From the NCBI GenBank assembly GCA_035763805.1, contig DASUAL010000002.1:1-64000 (forward strand): DNA of 64,000 nucleotides. The letters are read 5' to 3'. Below the pieces are notes generated by a model, which searched no databases, was not told the origin of the DNA, and saw only the letters and a list, made by a program, of their open reading frames with translations. This DNA comes from DASUAL01 sp035763805 (GTDB lineage: Bacteria; Gemmatimonadota; Gemmatimonadetes; Gemmatimonadales; GWC2-71-9). Shown here piece after piece: positions 7,696 through 15,095 of this stretch; position 1 is the stretch's first letter, and the number at the start of each line of letters is the position of its first letter. The position numbers and the translations under genes were made by a program.

Positions 7696-8912
7696 ACGTC
7701 CTCCACGGCTTGCGCGGCCGCGAGCGCCCGCTCGGGGCCGCCGGGTTGAGAGACGATCCGCTGCAGCCGCCGCGCGGCGTCGCGCCCGCGGGGCGTCGGG
7801 AGCGCGAGCTCCAGCGCCGCGAGCCATGACCTCTGGGCCTCGGGCGCCAGCACACCCGCCCGGCCGAGCCGCCGCCGCAACCCGGACACGGTGAGCGCGA
7901 CGGCCGTGTCCGCGCCGGCGGCGCCCTCGAGGCCCGCGGCCAGCGCCTCCAGGTGCTCGAGCGGCGACCGCCGCCGCGTCTCGATCACGGGGCGGGGGGG
8001 GCCGAACCGCACCGCCGCGACGGCGACCCCGACGAGCAGCACCGCCACGAGCTGCAGGATCGCCCAACCGGCCGGCGTGCGCACGAGCCAGCCAACGAGC
8101 ACCCCCGGGAGCGAGCGGCCTTCGCCGAACCCCTGATGATACTCGTCCCACACGACCCGTCCCTGCCGGTCGGTGGGGGCGAGCAGCGGCACCACGAAGT
8201 ACGGCACCTCGGTCGCGCGCCACACCCGGTTCCGGAAGTATCCCGCGTCCGCCACGAGGGTCGCCGAACCACCCCCGGGATAGCCCAGGCGCAGCGCAGC
8301 GGGACGGCCGTCGGCGAGCCGGAGCAGCGTGTCCTGCGCGGCGCGCGGCAGGGTCTCGCACTCGTTCTCCTCGACGTCCCCCCCTCGCAGGCGCCGCTTC
8401 GCCTGAGCGGTTTCGTCATCCCAGCGCGGTCTGAGGAAATCCGTCACCGCCGGCAGGCGCAGCCCCGGGGCGCCCGAGGGGGCAAGGACGCGGAAGCTGT
8501 CAGTCGGGAAGAACCGATCCTCGTGCTCTGTACGCCAGCCGACGCAGTGCGTGATGCCGCCACCCGCGCCGGCGACCACGACCGCCCCGCCGGCGCGGAC
8601 GTAGCGCACGACCTGCGCAAGCTCCGCGGGGAGCAAGTCGAGCCCCGGGTCGAGCACGACGAGCACGGCGGGGCGTGCGCGATTGCCGCTCTTCGTGAGG
8701 TCAAACAGGGGCGTGCGGCGCCGCCCCACGGGGACGCCCAGCCGGGCAATCACCTCGTACAAGGCCCGGCTACCGTGCGGGCCGTCGAGCAGCGTCGAGG
8801 CCCGGAAGTCGAAGTCGGGCGCGCGGCCCGCGCCCCGCCGGCCAGCCACCACGGCGACGGTGACGGCCAGCGCCAGGAGCGCGACCAGGGCCAGCTCAAA
8901 CCGGCGCGACAT
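7653..8912 (-). CDS. DUF4350 domain membrane protein
   Basis: 419 residues from the ATG at 8912, which puts a transmembrane helix (FELALVALLALAVTVAVV) directly after MSRR. The segment PDFDFRASTLLDGPHGSRALYEVIARLG and the later VLVVLDPGLDLLPAELAQVVRYVRAGGAVVVAG are the hallmarks of DUF4350, a Rossmann-like extracytoplasmic domain. A second hydrophobic helix lies at about 280-300 (ILQLVAVLLVGVAVAAV), after which a helical cytoplasmic tail follows. The start overlaps the DUF4129 gene by 17 bp. DUF4350 is regularly found with MoxR and DUF4129. The function is unknown, and membrane remodelling or polymer export are only guesses. Confidence 0.85.
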   Translation of the reverse strand: MSRRFELALVALLALAVTVAVVAGRRGAGRAPDFDFRASTLLDGPHGSRALYEVIARLGVPVGRRRTPLFDLTKSGNRARPAVLVVLDPGLDLLPAELAQVVRYVRAGGAVVVAGAGGGITHCVGWRTEHEDRFFPTDSFRVLAPSGAPGLRLPAVTDFLRPRWDDETAQAKRRLRGGDVEENECETLPRAAQDTLLRLADGRPAALRLGYPGGGSATLVADAGYFRNRVWRATEVPYFVVPLLAPTDRQGRVVWDEYHQGFGEGRSLPGVLVGWLVRTPAGWAILQLVAVLLVGVAVAAVRFGPPRPVIETRRRSPLEHLEALAAGLEGAAGADTAVALTVSGLRRRLGRAGVLAPEAQRSWLAALELALPTPRGRDAARRLQRIVSQPGGPERALAAAQAVEDVWEELRPQTMRAAF

Positions 8913-9510
8913 GCCCAGGGACCTGCGCGGCCGCGGCCGTGAACTCACGATAAGCGGGCTCGTCGCACGGCGCCGCCCCGAACAGGTGGCGGTACAGCCG
9001 GGAGACGAGGTCGGCCAGCGAGGCGCGACCCGCCGGGTCGAGGCGGGCCTCGCTCACGTACTCCGCGGGCGTCTTGGACGGATGGAACGTGACTGCCCGA
9101 CGCCGCTCGAGGTCGAGCAGCAACGCCGCGAACTCGTGCGCCAGGGCTTCAGCGTACCGGCCCGCGCCGGCCAACTCGCGGGCCCGCTCTCGGTGCGCCC
9201 GCGCGTCCTCGAGCCGCAGGCCGCCGCCCGCCGTCGCCCCCTCCACGGGCGCGCCGGCGGTGGGGCGCATGATGCGCCACACGACATAGCCGATGTGCGC
9301 GAGCAAGCCGGCGAGCGCGACGATCAGAACGACCAGCAGCGCCTTGAAGCCTGCCGGGTGCGCCGTCTGCATCGTGGAGAGCCAGTCGAGCAACCGGTAC
9401 CACAGTTCGCGCAGCCAGTCGAAGGGGCTCCGGTACACGGTCCACGAATACTCCGGCCGCGCGAACACCTCTTCCAGCGCCCGGCGCAGCGAATCGGAGA
9501 GCGCCGGCAC
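8896..9510 (-). CDS. DUF4129 domain membrane protein
   Basis: At least 204 residues from the GTG at 9510. A single transmembrane helix lies at about 55-75 (FKALLVVLIVALAGLLAHIGYVVW). The C-terminal half is the helical DUF4129 domain with an ALAHEFAALLLDLE stretch and a TPAEYVSEA motif. Family members often have such a C-terminal segment next to transglutaminase-like proteins or MoxR clusters. The frame stays open upstream to a CTG at 9543 that overlaps the preceding stop as CTGA. Because every other junction in this cluster is a 4-bp overlap, the true start may be that rare CTG, adding 11 residues. Confidence 0.8.
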   Translation of the reverse strand: MPALSDSLRRALEEVFARPEYSWTVYRSPFDWLRELWYRLLDWLSTMQTAHPAGFKALLVVLIVALAGLLAHIGYVVWRIMRPTAGAPVEGATAGGGLRLEDARAHRERARELAGAGRYAEALAHEFAALLLDLERRRAVTFHPSKTPAEYVSEARLDPAGRASLADLVSRLYRHLFGAAPCDEPAYREFTAAAAQVPGHVAPV

Positions 9511-9539
9511 CGCTTGGAGCGCAAGCCGGGGATCGGCCG

Positions 9540-10391
9540 TCAGATCATCCCCAGCTGCTGACCCAACACCTGCAGGTCGAACGCCTCACGGCGGACGCGC
9601 AGGTCGTAGTACATGAGGGTGATCACGGAAGCGATCACGGGCGCGAGAATCAGCGGCAGCACCACCGAGCACACCGCCAAACCCACACCGACGGCGGGTG
9701 CGGTGGGCATCACCGCCGTGGCGACGGCCTGGAAGACCTGAGAGGGGATCAAATTGCATACCAGGAACGCCACCACCGAAAGGCCCAGCACCTTCAGCTT
9801 GAAGCCCCGGGTCAGGTCCCACGAGCGACCGAAGGCGTCGAACGAGCTTGTGAGATCTTCGAGCACGACGACCGGTGTCGTCACGCCGTAGCCGCAGGCG
9901 ACGTAGATCGCGAACCAAATCCCGCCGCCGACGAGCGCGATGGCTACCATTACGCCGACGGCCCCGACGCTCCGAGTCAGCGGGATCGCGACCGCCGCGA
10001 CGACGCCGGTCCCGATCATGATCAGCGCCAGCACGATACCCTTCCCCAGGCCGACCGCGATCAGCGGCCAGATCTTGGACATGCCCAGCGACAGGGCATC
10101 CCGGAGCGTGGGGGGCCGGCCGAGATAGGAGTCCGCGATGATCCGGATCGTGCCAGCCGTCAGGACCAGGCTCGCTACATAGTAGAGGAGTCCGACCGGC
10201 ACGATGAAGAGCAGGCGGAGGGGGTTCTGCCCGACGTCCGTGAAAAACCGCAGGCCGAAGTACACGAGCAGCACCACGGGGGCGGCGAGCGTGATCACCG
10301 CCAGCTTCAGAAACAGGCCGAAGTGCCGGCGGTAGATCACGAGGGATGCGTCGAGGGTCTCGCCGAAGTCCAGGGGCCGGAGATCTGGCAT
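9540..10391 (-). CDS. Multi-pass membrane protein, paralogue of the gene at 12232
   Basis: 283 residues, starting at an ATG with GGAG about 10 bases upstream. It begins MPDLRPLDFGETLDASLVIY, then RRHFGLFLKL and five or six hydrophobic helices, and ends with YYDLRVRREAFDLQVL. The gene at 12232-12978 has the same beginning (LRPLSTGEILDGSLTILRRHFG) and the same end (YYDLRVRKEGFDLDML), so the two are paralogues. The pattern resembles the membrane domain seen in glycerophosphoryl-diester-phosphodiesterase-like and DUF975-like proteins, but without any catalytic part. It lies at the head of the DUF4129-DUF4350-MoxR-DUF58 run and divergent from the RDD-SpoIIM gene 42 bases away. The function is unknown. 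Confidence 0.75.
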   Translation of the reverse strand: MPDLRPLDFGETLDASLVIYRRHFGLFLKLAVITLAAPVVLLVYFGLRFFTDVGQNPLRLLFIVPVGLLYYVASLVLTAGTIRIIADSYLGRPPTLRDALSLGMSKIWPLIAVGLGKGIVLALIMIGTGVVAAVAIPLTRSVGAVGVMVAIALVGGGIWFAIYVACGYGVTTPVVVLEDLTSSFDAFGRSWDLTRGFKLKVLGLSVVAFLVCNLIPSQVFQAVATAVMPTAPAVGVGLAVCSVVLPLILAPVIASVITLMYYDLRVRREAFDLQVLGQQLGMI

Positions 10392-10433
10392 CTGCGACTC
10401 GCTCCTATGGCAGTGTGGCGATAAGATGAGGAC

Positions 10434-12251
10434 GTGAACGCGCCCGCGCGAGACCCGGTGCCGGCGGCGCCGCTGCGCCAGCACCTACCTATCGAGACCC
10501 CCGAGCACGTCGCCGTCCATCTCGAGCTCGCCGGTGTCGGCTCGCGCGCCGCCGCGGCCCTGCTCGACACCTTGCTCGTCACCCTGGCGCTCTTGGTGCT
10601 CCGGGTGCTCGCCGGCGCGCTCGGGCTCGGCGAGATCGGAAGCGCGCTCGAGGGGTGGGCCCTCGCGGTCCTCATTCTGCTGTCGTTCCTCACGTTCTTC
10701 GGCTACTTCGCGCTCTACGAGGCGCTGAACGGCGGGCGCACGCCCGGCAAGCAGGCGCTGGGGCTGCGGGTCGTGATGGAGACCGGGCACCCCGTGACCC
10801 CTACCGCCGCGGTGGTGCGCAATCTGGTGCGCCTCTTGGACTGCTACTTCCCGCTGCTGCCGTTCCTGCCAGGCCTGGTCATGGTGTTCCTGCACCGGCG
10901 CAACCAACGGCTCGGAGACCTCGCGGCCGGCACGATCGTCGTGCGCGACCGACCGGTGGACTGGGGCCTCGGGCCCGCCCCTCCCCGCGAGGCGCCGGCC
11001 GAGGAGCCGATCGAGACGGGGCCGCCGGAGTTGTCCGAGGACGAGTTCCGGCTGCTCGATCAGTTCCTGGCGCGCGCGGACCAGCTCGACCCGGCGGTGC
11101 AGGTGCGTCTCGCTACGGACCTGTCACGCCGCTTCCAGGACCGGATCCCCCGCCGCACGGAAGACCCGGACAGCTTCCTTACGGCGCTGCACGCCGAGGA
11201 GCAGCGCAAACGGCGCGGCCGGTTTGCGACGCGGGCGCAGACCGGAACCGCGGGGCGCACGATCGTCACGGCGGAGCGGTTCGTTGCGAAGAAGCGCGAC
11301 AGCTGGGAGACGTTCCACGTGATCGCCGCCCGCGTCGAGCGCGCCGGCGTCGGCGCCCTCACGCCGGGCGAGATTCCCGGGTTCGCCGCCCGGTATCGCG
11401 AGATCGCGGCGGACTTGGCCCGCGCCCGCACCTACGGCGTGGACCCGCGCGTGATCGAATACCTCGAGCGCGTGGTGAGCGCCGGCCACAACGCGCTGTA
11501 CCGCGCCCGGGGGCGCCGCCGCACGCCCGTGCTTCGCTATCTCCTGCGGGACTTCCCTGCTGCGGTGGTCCAGTCGTGGCGTTACGTGCTCGCCGCTCTC
11601 CTGCTGTTCGCGATCCCGGCCATCATCGGGTACGTCATGATCCGCGGTCGGCCCGAGCTCGCCGACGAGGTCCTCTCGCCCGTGATGGTGAGCCGCGCCG
11701 AGCAGGCCGCTGACCGCCAGGCGCGGGGGATCGGGTATGCGCAGTCGCGCGGAGAGACGCTGCCGGTGCTCGCTTCGGCGATCATGGCCAACAACATCGG
11801 CGTCGCGTTCTGGGCGTTCGTGGGGGGCATGCTCGCGGGCACCCTCACGGCCTTCGTGCTCGTCATGAACGGCCTGAGTCTCGGGCTTGGATTCGGGCTG
11901 TTCGTGAACTACCACGCGGGGGGCTACCTCGCGACGTTCGTCGCGGGCCACGGGGTTCTCGAGCTAACCGCCATTTTTGTCGCTGCCGGCGCGGGATTCC
12001 GCCTGGCGGGCGCGCTGATCCTGCCCGGGGATCGCACGCGCAAGGACGCCCTTGTGGTCGAGGGCCGGATCGCCGCGCGGATGATCGGGGCCGTCGTATC
12101 CATGCTCGCGCTCGCCGGCGTGATCGAAGGGTTGCTCTCCGCCAGCGACGCCCCGGCGGCGCTCAAATACGTGGTCAGCGCGACGACGGCGGCGCTGCTC
12201 GTGCTCTATCTCCGCAACGGCTATGTGTCTCTCAAGCCAGCGACCGGCTGA
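10434..12251 (+). CDS. RDD domain - SpoIIM (DUF95) fusion membrane protein
   Basis: 605 residues. The GTG start is preceded by GAGGA. Residues about 25-165 are an RDD domain (AGVGSRAAAALLDTLLV, GGRTPGKQALGLRVV, RRNQRLGDLAAGTIVV). Residues about 210-370 are soluble and helical. Residues 380-600 match the stage II sporulation protein M family (ANNIGVAFWAFVGGMLAGT, GLFVNYHAGGYLATFVAGHGVLEL). In sporulating Firmicutes SpoIIM helps engulfment with cell-wall hydrolases; in non-sporulating bacteria SpoIIM-like proteins are usually neighbours of RDD, MoxR and DUF58 genes. Here two of them are fused. The last 20 bases overlap the converging gene at 12232. A role in envelope remodelling is inferred. 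Confidence 0.88.
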   Translation: MNAPARDPVPAAPLRQHLPIETPEHVAVHLELAGVGSRAAAALLDTLLVTLALLVLRVLAGALGLGEIGSALEGWALAVLILLSFLTFFGYFALYEALNGGRTPGKQALGLRVVMETGHPVTPTAAVVRNLVRLLDCYFPLLPFLPGLVMVFLHRRNQRLGDLAAGTIVVRDRPVDWGLGPAPPREAPAEEPIETGPPELSEDEFRLLDQFLARADQLDPAVQVRLATDLSRRFQDRIPRRTEDPDSFLTALHAEEQRKRRGRFATRAQTGTAGRTIVTAERFVAKKRDSWETFHVIAARVERAGVGALTPGEIPGFAARYREIAADLARARTYGVDPRVIEYLERVVSAGHNALYRARGRRRTPVLRYLLRDFPAAVVQSWRYVLAALLLFAIPAIIGYVMIRGRPELADEVLSPVMVSRAEQAADRQARGIGYAQSRGETLPVLASAIMANNIGVAFWAFVGGMLAGTLTAFVLVMNGLSLGLGFGLFVNYHAGGYLATFVAGHGVLELTAIFVAAGAGFRLAGALILPGDRTRKDALVVEGRIAARMIGAVVSMLALAGVIEGLLSASDAPAALKYVVSATTAALLVLYLRNGYVSLKPATG

Positions 12252-12978
12252 GCATGTCGAGGTCGAACCCTTCCTTGCGCACTCGCAGGTCGTAGTAAAA
12301 GAGCGTAAAGATGCAGCCGATCAGCGGATAGCTGATGAGCGAAAACGCTGAAATGACCACCAGCGCCGGGACCTCGAGCGCGCTGACGACGGCCGCCGCA
12401 GCCTCGGTAGCCACGCCGACCGCGATGAAAACCGCCACGAGGATGGCGACGGCGACGGCCCACAGGCCGAGGGCCTTCCCTTTGAAGCCTTTCGTCAGCT
12501 CCCAAGAACGGCCCAGCGCGCTGCCCGCCGATGGCGGCTGCTCGAGCACCGCCGCCTGCACGACCACGGAATACCCACAGAAGACGATGATGCCAGGAAT
12601 CACCAGCGCCAGCGTCGCGAGCGCCGTGACGATGCCGGCGAGCAGCCCCGCGCCGAAGACCACCCCCATCTTGTCGAGGGCAAGCCTGAGCGCGTCACCG
12701 AGGCGCGGCTGCCGTCCCAGGTAGACCTCCGAGACCACGCCCACAGTCCCTCCGGACACGAGGAGGGAACCGAAGAAACCGATCAGGCGGGACAGCAGCG
12801 CCAGCCCGACGTGCTGCTCTGGTCCGCCGGCGACCTCCAGGTAGGCGTCGAGCGCCGTCGGCACCCCCTGGCAGATCACCGCCAAGCCGAACAGCAGCCC
12901 GAAGTGCCGCCGCAGGATCGTAAGCGAGCCGTCGAGGATCTCGCCGGTCGACAGGGGGCGTAGCTCGAGGGTCGTCAT
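12232..12978 (-). CDS. Multi-pass membrane protein, paralogue of the gene at 9540
   Basis: 248 residues with about six hydrophobic helices. The N-terminus (LRPLSTGEILDGSLTILRRH) and C-terminus (FYYDLRVRKEGFDLDML) match the protein encoded at 9540-10391, and the central motif GRSWELTKGFKGKALGL corresponds to GRSWDLTRGFKLKVLGL there. The two paralogues bracket the RDD-SpoIIM gene, one on each side and both on the minus strand. Its 3' end runs 20 bp into the converging RDD-SpoIIM gene. No catalytic residues are seen. Probably a membrane component of the same system; the function is unknown. Confidence 0.78.
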   Translation of the reverse strand: MTTLELRPLSTGEILDGSLTILRRHFGLLFGLAVICQGVPTALDAYLEVAGGPEQHVGLALLSRLIGFFGSLLVSGGTVGVVSEVYLGRQPRLGDALRLALDKMGVVFGAGLLAGIVTALATLALVIPGIIVFCGYSVVVQAAVLEQPPSAGSALGRSWELTKGFKGKALGLWAVAVAILVAVFIAVGVATEAAAAVVSALEVPALVVISAFSLISYPLIGCIFTLFYYDLRVRKEGFDLDMLSRSLA

Positions 12979-13038
12979 GGGTCAGCACGGGCACACGCTA
13001 CGCCACCGAGGCGACGGCGGGCAGCGCAGCCAGCGACA

Positions 13039-13062
13039 CCCCGCCACGCGCACCTGGCGGGG
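13039..13062. other. Intergenic hairpin (8-bp stem)
   Basis: CCCCGCCA and TGGCGGGG form a perfect 8-bp stem with an 8-nt loop, in the gap between the orphan HisKA gene and the membrane-protein gene at 12978. No T tract follows on either strand, so it is not a classical terminator. It may reduce read-through from 13110 toward 12978. Confidence 0.35.
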
Positions 13063-13109
13063 ACGCCACCAGCGGGCAGGATGGCAAAACCGCGGTCGGT
13101 GCCGCCGGC

Positions 13110-13301
13110 TCACGAGTCCAGGTCTTGGAGGATCTGGCGCATCTTGCGCGCGAGCGCCTCGATCTGCCTCAGGCTCCCGACGGTTTCCGCGTCCAGCTGC
13201 TCGGCGTTGAGCAGCAGCAGCTGGGTCTCCGCGAGGATGGCCGCCAGGGGATTCGACAGGTCGTGCCGCAGCATGCGTAGCGGGTCGTTTGCCTCGGCCA
13301 T
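13110..13301 (-). CDS. Orphan HisKA-type phosphoacceptor (DHp) domain protein
   Basis: 63 residues that are almost entirely one histidine-kinase dimerisation/phosphotransfer helix pair. The H-box is MLRHDLSNPLAAILAETQLL with His13, followed by a second helix (SLRQIEALARKMRQILQDL). There is no ATPase (HATPase_c) domain and none is encoded nearby. Such a protein could dimerise, receive phosphate from another kinase, or poison one. It could also be the remnant of a longer kinase, but the ORF is clean and complete. The first base of its ATG is the outermost base of the 18-bp inverted repeat upstream, so its expression context has been altered by that element. Confidence 0.65.
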   Translation of the reverse strand: MAEANDPLRMLRHDLSNPLAAILAETQLLLLNAEQLDAETVGSLRQIEALARKMRQILQDLDS

Positions 13302-13409
13302 CTAGTGCCGTTCCAACCTGCGAAGCCTAGGCCGAGATCCGAGGCGCGCCGCGCTTACGGCCGCATTCCAGACCGAAACTCTGGGCACCACGGGTTGGAA
13401 CGGCACTAG
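13302..13409. mobile_element. MITE-like element with terminal inverted repeats and CTAG duplication
   Basis: The ends of 13301-13410 are a perfect 18-bp inverted repeat (TCTAGTGCCGTTCCAACC and its complement) separated by 74 bp. If CTAG (13302-13305 and 13406-13409) is a 4-bp target duplication, the element is exactly 100 bp (13306-13405) with 13-bp terminal repeats TGCCGTTCCAACC. It encodes nothing. CTAG-like targets are used by several IS5-family transposases, but no transposase is present here. Removing it would join the upstream TAG stop directly to the ATG of the orphan HisKA gene. Confidence 0.5.
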
Positions 13410-13690
13410 AGCAGCGAGCGGTACAGGTCGCGCAGGTGATGATCCCGGAGATCGCGCACCGCCTGCCAAAGGTCCTGCTCCGAGGTCGCGCAGAAGATCT
13501 CCGCCGTGGAGCGCTCGGCCTCGGTGTCCGGCGCGCCGAACAGAATCCGTCCGCGCCAAACGGCGTCCTCGGTGCGGCGCACCATGAGACGAATGGGGAT
13601 GAGTTGTCCGTCGAATCTGATTGGGGGAAGGTCGTGAAGGACCGCTTCGCTCGAGTCTGGCTGGCTATAGCGTGCCGGTTGTGCGGGCAT
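13406..13690 (-). CDS. Hypothetical protein
   Basis: 94 residues from the ATG at 13690, with AGGG about 7-10 bases upstream. I do not recognise the family. The first 20 residues are polar (MPAQPARYSQPDSSEA). The middle looks like a small beta domain (PPIRFDGQLIPIRLMVRRTEDAVWRGRILFG, split here by a turn), and the C-terminal 30 residues are a charged helix (SEQDLWQAVRDLRDHHLRDL). No signal or membrane segment is present. Its TAG stop lies inside the inverted repeat of the MITE-like element. Before the insertion it was probably directly upstream of, and co-transcribed with, the orphan HisKA gene. A role together with that domain is inferred only from position. Confidence 0.5.
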   Translation of the reverse strand: MPAQPARYSQPDSSEAVLHDLPPIRFDGQLIPIRLMVRRTEDAVWRGRILFGAPDTEAERSTAEIFCATSEQDLWQAVRDLRDHHLRDLYRSLL

Positions 13691-13750
13691 GCGGTGCCCT
13701 AGGGCTGGTTTGGCGAAAGATAAATACTGGCAGCGGTTTAGCAATACTTT

Positions 13751-13840
13751 GGGAGCGGGGAGCAGGAAGCAGTCCCTTCGGCGCGACACCGGACGCAGGA
13801 TGCGAACCGCGAGGTACTGCTCGCCGCTCCCTGGCCCCTT
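13751..13840. repeat. Heptad-unit inverted repeat (GGGAGCN type)
   Basis: The left arm 13751-13772 reads as 7-mers GGGAGCG, GGGAGCA, GGAAGCA. The right arm (about 13817-13838) carries the reverse complement pattern (CTGCTCG, CCGCTCC, CTGGCCC). The two can fold on each other with a loop of about 42 nt. It lies between the hypothetical gene at 13690 and the end of the M50 protease gene, touching the latter's stop. Confidence 0.5.
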
Positions 13841-14955
13841 CAGATCCGAGACGGCACCGGCGTGAACGTCATCACGAAGAGGACGAGCGCGGCCCAGGCG
13901 AGCCAGCGGCGCGAGCGGGTGAGCGGTCTATAGGCGTCGAGCACGGGTGGATGGCCCAGGCGTCCCCGAGAGAGCAACAGCACCAGCACGCCCCAGAACA
14001 GCCAGAACGGCCACAGGTACCCCAGTGCCGTAATCGCGACCCAGATGATCTGGGCCACGCGGTGGTGCCAGCGCGGGAGCACTGCGTACAGGACGTGCCC
14101 GCCGTCGAGCTGCGAGATGGGCAGCAGGTTGAGCATGGTGACCAGCATCCCGACCCAGCCGGCGAACGCCAGCGGATGGACCCAGATCGCGGGCGCGTCG
14201 CCGAGCACAAGCCGGCGCACCGTCCAGGTGATGAGCGAGTCGCCGAGCGGGATGTATGGCTCCGCGCCGAAGTACACGATCATCCCGGTCCAGCCTTCAT
14301 GCGGGGGAGCGATGGGATGACTGAGCGCCAGGCCGGCCGCGAGGGCCGGAAGCGCCAGGACGAAGCCGGCGATCGGCCCGGCGACGCCGACGTCGAACAG
14401 CTCGCGCCGGTCGGTCACGATCGTGCGCAGCCGTATGAAGGCACCCATCGTCCCGATGAAGGACGGCAAGAGTGGGACGGGGATGAAGTACGGCGGTGAC
14501 ACGTCGAGCAGGTAGCGACGCGCCGCGACGTAGTGGCCCAGCTCGTGGCACAACAGGATCGCCAGGAGCGGGACCGAGAACGCGAGCCCGCCGGACCAGG
14601 CATGGAGGGACGCCGCGTAGCCCGGATACCCGCTCGTGAAGAACGTCAGTACGCCGGCGTACGGAATGCGTCCCGCGAGCACGGCCCCGGCGAAGGTGAC
14701 GGTGTACAGCGTCGTGATGAACAGGGCGCCGTGCAGCAGCCAGCGCTCCCGCGGCCGAGGGCGGGTGGCCCGCGTGAGGACGAGGTGTCGGCCGTCGGGC
14801 TCGTCCGACCAGTAATACGTGCCGGGCCAGCCCGCCAAGGCTGCCGCCAGCGCTGGAGAGGGCGCGGTGTGGGCCGGATGTACAAGCGCATCAATCACTT
14901 CCCGGTCAGGCAGGGCGGTTGTCCGCCACGCCAGCAGGAACTCGCTTAGATCCAC
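13840..14955 (-). CDS. Site-2 protease family (M50) zinc metalloprotease
   Basis: 371 residues with about seven hydrophobic segments. The zinc site is HELGH (His137, Glu138, His141) inside a membrane helix, and the third ligand is in NLLPISQLDGGH (Asp284), the M50 signature. A further conserved motif is FDVGVAGPIAGF. The N-terminal 75 residues are soluble. It resembles the plant EGY1/archaeal S2P subgroup, which has a long N-terminal region and no PDZ domain, rather than RseP. It would cleave transmembrane substrates such as anti-sigma factors, but none is encoded next to it. It diverges from rho, which is transcribed the other way from a promoter just upstream. Confidence 0.9.
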   Translation of the reverse strand: MDLSEFLLAWRTTALPDREVIDALVHPAHTAPSPALAAALAGWPGTYYWSDEPDGRHLVLTRATRPRPRERWLLHGALFITTLYTVTFAGAVLAGRIPYAGVLTFFTSGYPGYAASLHAWSGGLAFSVPLLAILLCHELGHYVAARRYLLDVSPPYFIPVPLLPSFIGTMGAFIRLRTIVTDRRELFDVGVAGPIAGFVLALPALAAGLALSHPIAPPHEGWTGMIVYFGAEPYIPLGDSLITWTVRRLVLGDAPAIWVHPLAFAGWVGMLVTMLNLLPISQLDGGHVLYAVLPRWHHRVAQIIWVAITALGYLWPFWLFWGVLVLLLSRGRLGHPPVLDAYRPLTRSRRWLAWAALVLFVMTFTPVPSRI

Positions 14956-14963
14956 GCGCGCTC

Positions 14964-14992
14964 TTGACTGGGGCAGCTGGGCGCCGTACTAT
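14964..14992 (+). promoter_or_regulatory. Sigma-70 type promoter of rho
   Basis: TTGACT (14964-14969), a 17-bp spacer, then TACTAT (14987-14992). Both hexamers are close to consensus and the spacing is ideal. Transcription should begin near 14999, giving a leader of about 96 nt before the rho GTG. Confidence 0.75.
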
Positions 14993-14999
14993 AGGTCTC

Positions 15000-15095
15000 T
15001 CGCACCCCTTCGAATTCCCAAGAATCCATTTTCACCGCGTTCACTCCCCCAGCCCCGGGGTTCGCCCGCCGTAGAGCAAACGGAGCTCGACACAC
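15000..15095 (+). promoter_or_regulatory. C-rich, G-poor rho leader (possible rut/autoregulatory site)
   Basis: From about 15000 to 15055 the leader is strongly C-rich and G-poor (for example CACCCCTTC, CACTCCCCCAGCCCC), unlike the surrounding G-rich sequence. It would be largely unstructured RNA. These are the properties of a Rho-utilisation site. Rho autoregulates through its own leader in Escherichia coli; the same is inferred here. GGAG about 10 nt before the GTG is the likely ribosome binding site. Confidence 0.45.
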
